This document shows, one piece after another, positions 34,020-40,411 of a DNA stretch of 40,411 bases (position 1 is its first letter; each line of letters starts with the position of its first letter). The stretch covers positions 1 to 40,411 of the forward strand of contig JAKSRE010000024.1 in assembly GCA_024403775.1 (NCBI GenBank), in the 5' to 3' direction. The translations under genes were made by a program, and so were the position numbers. A model generated the notes under the pieces. That model worked only from the letters and a program-made list of their open reading frames with translations. It had not been told where the DNA came from and did not search any database. Source of the stretch: Clostridia bacterium. Lineage in GTDB: Bacteria; Bacillota; Clostridia; Saccharofermentanales; Saccharofermentanaceae.

Positions 34020-34050
34020 TCTTACAAAAATGTAAGATTAGGAGTTCTTT
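34015..34050 (+). promoter_or_regulatory. BceR-type box and hairpin between kinase and transporter genes
   Basis: CCTAATCTTACA (34015-34026) and TGTAAGATTAGG (34031-34042) are perfect 12-bp inverted repeats around AAAA. Inside them TTACA-AAAA-TGTAA (34022-34035) matches the TNACA-N4-TGTAA consensus known for BceR-like regulators. The kinase stop codon lies in the left arm. TTCTTTTTG follows, so the element may also end the upstream transcript. A second TTGTAAGA (34051) and TCTTAC (34076) nearby could be a weaker site. A -10-like TAAACT at 34090-34095 may serve the transporter genes. Confidence 0.7.
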
Positions 34051-34125
34051 TTGTAAGACAAATAAATAGAACCATTCTTACTCCAAGGATAAACTTTACA
34101 TGTAAAAAACATTACGGAGGTATCT

Positions 34126-34899
34126 ATGTCTAAGTTAGAAGTTAAAAATCTAAAAAAAGTATATACAACAAGATTCGGAGGCAATAAGGTTACTGCCCTT
34201 CAGAATGTTAACTTTACAATCGAAGATGGCGAGTTTGTTGCCATCATGGGTGAGTCTGGTTCAGGTAAGACCACACTTCTTAATATAATTGCTACTTTGG
34301 ATAAGCCAACTGAGGGCGAGATCATTCTTGAGGGCAATTCACTTAGTAGTTTTAAGGAGAAGAATCTTGCTACCTTTAGAAGAGAGAAATTGGGATTTGT
34401 TTTTCAGGATTTTAATCTTCTCGATAATTTCTCACTTAAGGATAACATCTTTCTCCCTCTTGTCCTTGCTGGCATGAAGGTTGAAGAGATGGAAAACCGC
34501 CTCATCCCAATTGCCAAGGCACTTGGAATCGAGGAGCTTCTTGATAAGTATCCTTATGAGGTATCAGGCGGCCAGAAGCAGCGTATCGCAGTAGCCCGCG
34601 CCATCATCACAAATCCTGATATGGTGCTTGCAGATGAGCCAACAGGCGCACTTGATTCGCGTTCAACAGATGAACTTCTTAAGCAGTTCGTAAACATAAA
34701 CAAAAACGGTCAGACCATCTTAATGGTTACTCACTCAGTTAAGGCTGCAAGTAAGGCGGGCCGCGTCCTCTTCATAAAGGACGGCGTCGTATTCCACCAG
34801 ATTTACCGCGGCAACAGCAGTGACATCGAGTTTTACAAAAAAATCTCTGATTCATTAACCGCCCTAATCGGGGATGGTCAGTCACCTGTTATGGATTAA
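34126..34899 (+). CDS. bceA: ABC transporter ATPase, BceA type
   Basis: The 257-residue ATPase has the Walker A motif GESGSGKTT (residues 42-50), Q-loop VFQDFNLLDNFS, signature SGGQKQR, Walker B MVLADEPTGALD and the switch His in VTHS. The order and length match the MacB/BceA group that powers removal of peptide antibiotics from their lipid targets. GGAGG before the ATG. It is followed after 43 bp by its permease. Expression is probably driven by the regulator through the box at 34015-34050. Confidence 0.93.
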   Translation: MSKLEVKNLKKVYTTRFGGNKVTALQNVNFTIEDGEFVAIMGESGSGKTTLLNIIATLDKPTEGEIILEGNSLSSFKEKNLATFRREKLGFVFQDFNLLDNFSLKDNIFLPLVLAGMKVEEMENRLIPIAKALGIEELLDKYPYEVSGGQKQRIAVARAIITNPDMVLADEPTGALDSRSTDELLKQFVNINKNGQTILMVTHSVKAASKAGRVLFIKDGVVFHQIYRGNSSDIEFYKKISDSLTALIGDGQSPVMD

Positions 34900-34942
34900 T
34901 GGGATATCGTTTTAGTTTTGATTTTCGAAAAGGGAATATTAT

Positions 34943-37027
34943 ATGAGACACATCTATAGAGACCTTGCCTTGAATTCACTCTCAAAAAACAAGGCAATAT
35001 ACATTCCTTACATCATTGCAATAATCACAATGTATGTAATCACATATTCAATCGCGGCACTCGCCTCAGACAGATATATAAGAGAGAACCTGATGGGCGG
35101 CTCTAATCTTCAAATGATTATGACCATGGGCATTTTTATTATGTTTAATGTCGCTGTTCTTTTCCTATTCAGCATAAACAGATTCGTTGATAAAAAGCGT
35201 AAAAAAGAACTAGGTATCTACGGAATTCTTGGTCTTGAGAAAAGACACATTAGACGCGTTGCTTCTATCGAGAACGGAATTGTTTATTCTATCTCAGTAG
35301 TTACAGGTACAGTTATAAGTATCGTCATCTCCAAGTTACTGCAGCTGATTATAATTAAATCACTCAGCGAGAATGTTGATTTTGACTGGTCAGTTAATAT
35401 TTTTGCAACTCTTATCACTGTTATCATGTTCTTAATAATCTTTGTTGTTACTCAGGTTGACAGCACAATCTCAATTCAGAGAACCAATCTTCTTGATTAT
35501 ATGAAGGAAAAAAGTAAGGGTGAGAAGCAGCCAAAATCCAAGTGGTTTACTGCTATTTTAGGATTAATCCTTCTAGCAGCAGGATATATCATGTCCTTTA
35601 CAAGTTCATCAGCAGGAGCAGCTTTGAATTTCTTCTTTTTCGCTGTAGCACTCGTTATATTTGGTACTCTTTTCCTCTTCCAGGCAGGAACAATTACACT
35701 TCTTAACGCTCTTAAGAAAAATAAAGATTACTACTATCAGACAAAGCATTTTATTTCAATCTCTGGAATTCTTTTCAGAATGAAGCGTAATGCCTCAGAC
35801 TTGGCTACAATCTGTGTTTTCTCAACTATGTTTCTTGTTACTATGTCAGCAGCAATCAGCCTTTATGTAACTATGAATAAGACGGTGGACAGCTGGTATC
35901 TTAAAGATTTCTTCTTTGTTTATTCCTGCTCCAGTGAGAAGGAAGACCCTAATTCATATGTAGGCGGAACAGCAGCAGAATCAGATGTTATCGCTACTGC
36001 AATGGCCGAGATTAAGGAATATTCAGATGAAGCTAATCTTACATTTGATGATCTCACCTACTATCACGAATACAACAGTTTCTCTGAGATTACAATTGAT
36101 GACAACGCCCGTACTCTTAACTGCACTTCAAGCGACACTTATAACTTTAATCTGTTTGATGCATTCTATATCACAGCTGACTGCTATAAGAAAGCTAACG
36201 GCGTAGATCTTGGTCTTAAAGCAGATGAGATTGGCGTATATTCTGATAGCATCGATTTAATTAAGAATGCAGGATTTAATGTGACATTCGGATCAGACAG
36301 CGAGTCAGTTTATAAGTTTACCAAGGTAGATAATATGCCTGAAATATATCTTGGTTCTGCAATAACAATAAGTAACGGAACTGTTTACTTTATCTTCCCA
36401 GACGAAGAATCTGTTATTAAAGCACTTCGCGCATCTGATGATCATTCTGTAGCAGTCTATAATGACCTGATATTTGCCGGAACTACCTCCTCATCCAAAT
36501 CTTCTCAGGTTATGCTCGCTGATAACTTTGACGAGGGCTTAAACTTTGACAAAGAAGATAAGACCATTGGTTACTGCATCGGGAAATATGCAACCGCCAA
36601 AGATATTGTTGGTTTATATTCTGGCATCTATTTTGTAGGAATCTTTTTAAGCCTCGCATTCATCACAGTAACCGTACTTAATCTCTATTTTAAGCAGTTA
36701 TTCGAAGGCTATGAGGATGCTTCTGGATTTGCAATTATGCGCAAGGTCGGCCTCACCAAAAAGGAAATCAAGAAGTCAATCAATTCACAGGTTCTTCTTA
36801 TGTTCTTCCTTCCACTTGTGGTAGCAATTATCCACACATTTGCGGCTTTCCCTATGGTAAGTAAGCTTCTTAAACCATTTGGAACAATCTCGCCGATTAA
36901 GTATTTTGGAATTTTGATGATTGTAGTTCTTATTTTCTCAGTCATCTACTCTATCGCATATTTATGCACAGGCCGCGTATATTCCAAGCTCGTTAATGGC
37001 GCCTATTCTTCTCGAAAAGTGTTCTAG
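34943..37027 (+). CDS. bceB: FtsX-type permease with large extracellular domain, BceB type
   Basis: The 694-residue protein begins with a span (MRHIYRDLALNSLSKNKAIYIPYIIAII region), has an FtsX-type block with KKRKKELGIYGILGLEK, about ten spans in all, and an extracellular domain of about 230 residues between spans 7 and 8 (about 325-545). This is the BceB plan: the loop binds bacitracin- or lantibiotic-type drug complexes and signals to the kinase. The second FtsX block carries GFAIMRKVGLTKKEIKKSI. AAAGGGA before the ATG. A terminator follows at 37100-37130. Confidence 0.92.
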   Translation: MRHIYRDLALNSLSKNKAIYIPYIIAIITMYVITYSIAALASDRYIRENLMGGSNLQMIMTMGIFIMFNVAVLFLFSINRFVDKKRKKELGIYGILGLEKRHIRRVASIENGIVYSISVVTGTVISIVISKLLQLIIIKSLSENVDFDWSVNIFATLITVIMFLIIFVVTQVDSTISIQRTNLLDYMKEKSKGEKQPKSKWFTAILGLILLAAGYIMSFTSSSAGAALNFFFFAVALVIFGTLFLFQAGTITLLNALKKNKDYYYQTKHFISISGILFRMKRNASDLATICVFSTMFLVTMSAAISLYVTMNKTVDSWYLKDFFFVYSCSSEKEDPNSYVGGTAAESDVIATAMAEIKEYSDEANLTFDDLTYYHEYNSFSEITIDDNARTLNCTSSDTYNFNLFDAFYITADCYKKANGVDLGLKADEIGVYSDSIDLIKNAGFNVTFGSDSESVYKFTKVDNMPEIYLGSAITISNGTVYFIFPDEESVIKALRASDDHSVAVYNDLIFAGTTSSSKSSQVMLADNFDEGLNFDKEDKTIGYCIGKYATAKDIVGLYSGIYFVGIFLSLAFITVTVLNLYFKQLFEGYEDASGFAIMRKVGLTKKEIKKSINSQVLLMFFLPLVVAIIHTFAAFPMVSKLLKPFGTISPIKYFGILMIVVLIFSVIYSIAYLCTGRVYSKLVNGAYSSRKVF

Positions 37028-37099
37028 TTTGGAAACTTCCAGGATGCTAGATTTATAAGTTTTTTAGTTTAGTTGAGTAACCCTTTCGCATAGGAGAAG

Positions 37100-37130
37100 G
37101 CCCCAGTAAAATTGGGGCATTCTTTTATTT
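37100..37130 (+). terminator. Terminator of the bce-type operon
   Basis: GCCCCA(GT) at 37100-37107 pairs with (AT)TGGGGC at 37111-37118 with an AAA loop, followed by ATTCTTTTATTTT. It lies about 70 bp after the permease stop codon. Confidence 0.75.
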
Positions 37131-37156
37131 TACTATAAAGCACTTTTCAAATCACT

Positions 37157-37184
37157 TTGGATTGAGTAAAATAGAATTTACTAT
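37157..37184 (+). promoter_or_regulatory. Possible promoter of the LRR/DUF4214 protein gene
   Basis: TTGGAT (37157-37162) and TACTAT (37179-37184) are spaced by 16 bp. AGTAAA and TTTACT inside form a 6-bp inverted repeat. Transcription would start near 37191, 22 bp before the chosen ATG. Confidence 0.4.
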
Positions 37185-37212
37185 TAAGAAAAAGAAATGC
37201 GAGGACAACCTA

Positions 37213-39969
37213 ATGAATTTTAAAAGGCTTGTAGCTAGAGTTTTGGCTACTTCTATTATTTTGCCTGTTTTAACGTTTGCTCTGCCAACAGAAAGTATGG
37301 CTGATAGTTATGTAGCAATTACAGAAAACAACTTCCCTGACATAAACTTCAGGACATATGTAGCGCAATTCGATACAAACGGGGATGACAAACTCTCAGA
37401 TGCTGAACTTAAGGCAGTTAAATCAATTAATGTATCCAACGAGAACCACAAAATTAGCTGGGGTGCTGGAGCAGGAACTGTTGTACTTAATTCTGATGCA
37501 AAAGAGATTAAGGATTTAAAAGGTATAGAACACTTTACTGAGATTGAGACACTAAATATTTCATGTAACCCAAATCTTACTAGTGTAAATCTATACTTTA
37601 ATACCAAATTAAAGAAAATCGTCGCTCATAATACTGGTCTTAAAGCATTAAGTATATTCAGACTTAGTTCATTGACTGATATTAGAATATGGAATACGAA
37701 TATTAGTGGTCTTGATTTATCTAATTCTCCAGGAATCACTTATCTGGATATATCATTTACAGAAGTAAATTATCTGGATGTAGTGAACAATCCACATCTT
37801 AAAAATCTTGTAAGCAGTAATAATCCATATACCAAGTCATGGAGTGGTAAAGAATATTATCAGTATCTATCTGATGGTATTACATTAAATACAAATAAAG
37901 GTGCTGTTATTGTTTCAGAGATTAGTTCTTCACCTGACGGCTGTTCATTACTTGCCCAAATGACGGGTTCATATTACAGCAATTCTCATACTTTTAGAGT
38001 AATTGATAATTCTACTTTAAAGGTTTTTGAGTATACCAGTATTAAAATTAAAATAAGTAATGTAATAATTCCAGAAGGCAAATCTATTACTGCAGAGATA
38101 AAATGGAATGACAAAGTAGTAAACTTCAAGATTACTCCAAGCACAAGTTCTATTGAAATTACTCGTGAGTTATTAGATGAATTGGAGCCGGAAATTATCC
38201 ATGGATACCTACGTGGTCATTTTGACATTACTATAAAAACAAATTCTGGAAACGTATTATATGATTTTGATTTGGACGCTTTTAGCGGAGCAGATTACAT
38301 AATGCGTCTGGCTAATACATATCTTGATACTGGAAAATACTATTTTGATACCGATACTATCACGGTTTATGTTCCACCAGAATATAGAAGTATTGTTTCC
38401 AGTTATACAATGAGTGATAGTTGGTATGATACTTATAATACTATATTTTTGACTGGTGATTATAATGGCGGCGAATATATAAATATCGTTGTTCCTAAAG
38501 AATATAGAGTTAATGGTTATGCATCAGCTACCAGTTTAAGAGACTGCATAGTAGTTTTATACGATAGTGACGGATTCACACTCACTAAACTCTATCCTAC
38601 AATTTATAATTCTTCGGAACCAAATCTGTATATAGATTCTTCTAGTGGTTGTAATGCGACAATAGACGAAAATGGTATTTATCATGTTACAGATGTAGAA
38701 ACTATACCTTTCAAATCTCCATTGTCATACGATAATTACCGCACTGAATTGTATTATAATGACCGCCCAATTGGTTATTCTTATTATGCTTATATTGGAA
38801 GCATTGTTTATGGTACAGAGGCAGCCGTAGAAACTCATCATTTTGCATATGACACATATAATGGCTACCTGTATCCTGGTACATACCATATTAAAATTTG
38901 GGCTCAAGGTATTAACTACTTAACTGCTGATCTTACTGTAGAGGTCTCAGTAACTGGATTTGATCCTTCCACTGCACCAGAACCAGATTTACCAACTGTC
39001 GAGATACCTGTTATTACTACAACACCTACCAGTACCCCTGGTAATACACCTACACCTAGTGGTACACCAAGTAGCACACCTGCTACTCCTGGCGCCAATA
39101 ATGGTGGCTCACAAAATGGTTCTGGAAATAGTAACGGCGGTAGTAATAATGTAACTCCTTCAACTACACCAGGTACATCTTCACAAACTCCTACCCCTGC
39201 TATTCCAACGGTAGCCCCTACTCCAACTCCTGAACTTAGCATCGGTGATTTTGTAAAGCGTTGCTATAATGTTGCACTTGGAAGAGAGCCAGATGAAGGC
39301 GGCTTTAACTACTGGGTAGATAACCTTAACAACGGCTCTGCCTGTGGTGCTCAGGTAGGTTACGGCTTTATCTTCTCTCAGGAATACATTAATAAGAACA
39401 GAACTAACGAAGAATTCGTAACTGACCTTTATAGTATGTATTTTGGAAGAACACCAGATAGTGAAGGCTTTAAATACTGGGTTGATAAGTTAAATGCTGG
39501 TGAGGATAGAGAAAACATCTTCGCGGGATTTGCAAATTCACTTGAGTTCTATAATCTTTGTACTAAGTATGGCGTAGTACAAGGCTTATATATTGTTGGT
39601 GTTCCAAACGACATTCAGGGCGGAGTCAACTGCTTTGTAGCACGTATGTACAGCGTATGTCTCAACAGACTTCCTGACATGGAAGGACAGAGCGGCTGGG
39701 TATTAAAGCTTATGAATGGCGAAGTAACTGGAACAAGCTTAAGTTATGGCTTTGTATTTAGCCCAGAGTTTATTGGCAACAACCCTTCAAAGGGAGAATT
39801 TGTTGCTTGTATGTACAGAGCATTCTTTGGAAGAGAACCAGATCAGGATGGATTTAATTCATGGGTTTCAGTATTAGCTTTTGGAGGCTCTTATGAAGAC
39901 GTCTTTAATGGCTTCACCGGCTCATTAGAGTTCGCTAATCTCTGTAATTCTTATGGAATTAATCCTTGA
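37213..39969 (+). CDS. Secreted protein with leucine-rich repeats and four DUF4214-type segments
   Basis: The 918-residue protein starts at the ATG at 37213 (GAGGA upstream), with a signal peptide (FKRLVARVLATSIILPVLTFA, cleavage near SMADS). Residues about 25-190 have an EF-hand-like DTNGDDKLSDAE and irregular leucine-rich repeats (LSNSPGITYLDIS). A long beta-rich region (190-600) follows, then a Pro/Thr/Gly/Asn linker (about 605-675). The C-terminal 245 residues hold four DUF4214 half-repeats with ALGREPDEGGFNYW, YFGRTPDSEGFKYW, CLNRLPDMEGQSGW and FFGREPDQDGFNSW, each ending in FxxSxEF. DUF4214 is common on Lachnospiraceae surface proteins and is thought to bind glycan or cell wall. Residues upstream of 37213 would precede the signal peptide and are unlikely. 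Confidence 0.85.
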   Translation: MNFKRLVARVLATSIILPVLTFALPTESMADSYVAITENNFPDINFRTYVAQFDTNGDDKLSDAELKAVKSINVSNENHKISWGAGAGTVVLNSDAKEIKDLKGIEHFTEIETLNISCNPNLTSVNLYFNTKLKKIVAHNTGLKALSIFRLSSLTDIRIWNTNISGLDLSNSPGITYLDISFTEVNYLDVVNNPHLKNLVSSNNPYTKSWSGKEYYQYLSDGITLNTNKGAVIVSEISSSPDGCSLLAQMTGSYYSNSHTFRVIDNSTLKVFEYTSIKIKISNVIIPEGKSITAEIKWNDKVVNFKITPSTSSIEITRELLDELEPEIIHGYLRGHFDITIKTNSGNVLYDFDLDAFSGADYIMRLANTYLDTGKYYFDTDTITVYVPPEYRSIVSSYTMSDSWYDTYNTIFLTGDYNGGEYINIVVPKEYRVNGYASATSLRDCIVVLYDSDGFTLTKLYPTIYNSSEPNLYIDSSSGCNATIDENGIYHVTDVETIPFKSPLSYDNYRTELYYNDRPIGYSYYAYIGSIVYGTEAAVETHHFAYDTYNGYLYPGTYHIKIWAQGINYLTADLTVEVSVTGFDPSTAPEPDLPTVEIPVITTTPTSTPGNTPTPSGTPSSTPATPGANNGGSQNGSGNSNGGSNNVTPSTTPGTSSQTPTPAIPTVAPTPTPELSIGDFVKRCYNVALGREPDEGGFNYWVDNLNNGSACGAQVGYGFIFSQEYINKNRTNEEFVTDLYSMYFGRTPDSEGFKYWVDKLNAGEDRENIFAGFANSLEFYNLCTKYGVVQGLYIVGVPNDIQGGVNCFVARMYSVCLNRLPDMEGQSGWVLKLMNGEVTGTSLSYGFVFSPEFIGNNPSKGEFVACMYRAFFGREPDQDGFNSWVSVLAFGGSYEDVFNGFTGSLEFANLCNSYGINP

Positions 39970-40010
39970 TTAAGTTTTTAGGATTGAAATAAGTAAAACG
40001 CTAAGTATAA

Positions 40011-40061
40011 GAGGCTGTCTCAAAAGTGATTGGGAAATCGCGTTTGAGATGGCTCTTTTTT
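40011..40061 (+). terminator. Terminator after the LRR/DUF4214 gene
   Basis: GAGGCTGTCTCAAA (40011-40024) pairs with TTTGAGATGGCTC (40043-40055); an inner GTGATT/AATCGC stem extends it. Seven T residues follow. It lies 41 bp after the stop codon and directly before the tandem array. Confidence 0.88.
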
Positions 40062-40103
40062 GTTGAGTGCCTGAGGGATGGGAGAATTCAGGGAGTAGGA
40101 AAA

Positions 40104-40411
40104 TCCACAAAGGGGCTCCACAAGATTGTGGACTTTTAAGCAGTTTTTTGTGGAGTTCATGCCAAAGTCCACAAAGGGGCTCCACAAGATTGTGGAGTTT
40201 TAAGCAGCTTTTTGTGGAGTTTATGCCAAAGTCCACAAAGGGGCTCCACAAGATTGTGGACTTTTAAGCAGTTTTTTGTGGAGTTTACGCCGAAGTCCAC
40301 AAAGGGGCTCCACAAGATTGTGGAGTTTTAAGCAGTTTTTTGTGGAGTTTATGCCAAAGTCCACAAAGGGGCTCCACAAGATTGTGGAGTTTTAAGCAGT
40401 TTTTTGTGGAG
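40104..40411. repeat. Tandem array 4: five 64-bp units (cut by the window edge)
   Basis: The segment TCCACAAAGGGGCTCCACAA starts at 40104, 40168, 40232, 40296 and 40360, an exact 64-bp period, and the last unit runs to the window end. Each unit has CTCCACAA-GA-TTGTGGA(G/C), then TTTTAAGCAG, a T-run, and TTGTGGAG, so four copies of the TTGTGGAG half-site occur per unit. The terminal base of the palindrome differs between units: C in units 1 and 3, G in 2, 4 and 5. It is not coding, as 64 is not a multiple of three. The array probably continues beyond the window. Confidence 0.95.

Noticed and set aside
40067..40267. Open frames of 66 and 93 codons in the right-hand array
   Set aside because: They run through non-coding 64-bp repeats whose period shifts frame at each unit; no ribosome site and no protein-like composition.

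Overview
The window looks like a chromosomal segment of a low-G+C anaerobic Firmicute, most likely a Lachnospiraceae member (Butyrivibrio/Pseudobutyrivibrio type). The reasons are the AT-rich base composition, the many extended -10 promoters (TGn-TATAAT), the GGAGG ribosome sites, a BceRS-BceAB module, a secreted protein with four DUF4214-type segments, and a DUF1015 protein. Genus is inference. I see no rRNA, tRNA, CRISPR array or insertion sequence.

Layout. 226-951: membrane-anchored unknown (minus). 1104-4322: carB with its own terminator. 4571-9832: plus-strand run of DUF1015 protein, FAD amine-oxidase-like protein and a large DUF2298 membrane protein. 9931-13706: minus-strand operon with an MFS-type transporter, a three-repeat polytopic protein, five very small single-span proteins and a 116-residue one-repeat relative of the large protein. 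13731-14886: non-coding DNA filled by three consecutive tandem-repeat families with periods of 65, 64 and 65 bp, each unit carrying inverted repeats. 14887-22716: six-gene minus-strand operon (acyltransferase, cohesin-like/cadherin-like surface protein, GtrA, folC, TM protein, thrC). 23012-27117: compact plus-strand operon with a zinc-ribbon pseudokinase-like protein, two paralogous vWA proteins and a divergent PurA-like enzyme, behind a perfect palindrome. 27348-32229: minus-strand genes (37-residue-repeat protein; then an operon with a PH-like protein, radical SAM enzyme, small DUF7662-like protein, two membrane proteins and a TauE/SafE permease). 32345-37027: bceRSAB-type peptide-antibiotic sensing and resistance module with a near-ideal BceR-type box before the transporter. 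37213-39969: secreted LRR/DUF4214 protein. 40104-window end: a fourth tandem array, again with a 64-bp period.

The most promising undescribed material is (1) the vWA / pseudokinase / PurA-like operon, which resembles a signalling complex coupled to a nucleotide-modifying ligase; (2) the class of intergenic arrays that share a 64-65 bp period and a half-site layout although their sequences differ; and (3) the cluster of tiny N-out membrane proteins with the modular polytopic protein.

The functional assignments come from reading motifs and family resemblance by eye; no database search was run.
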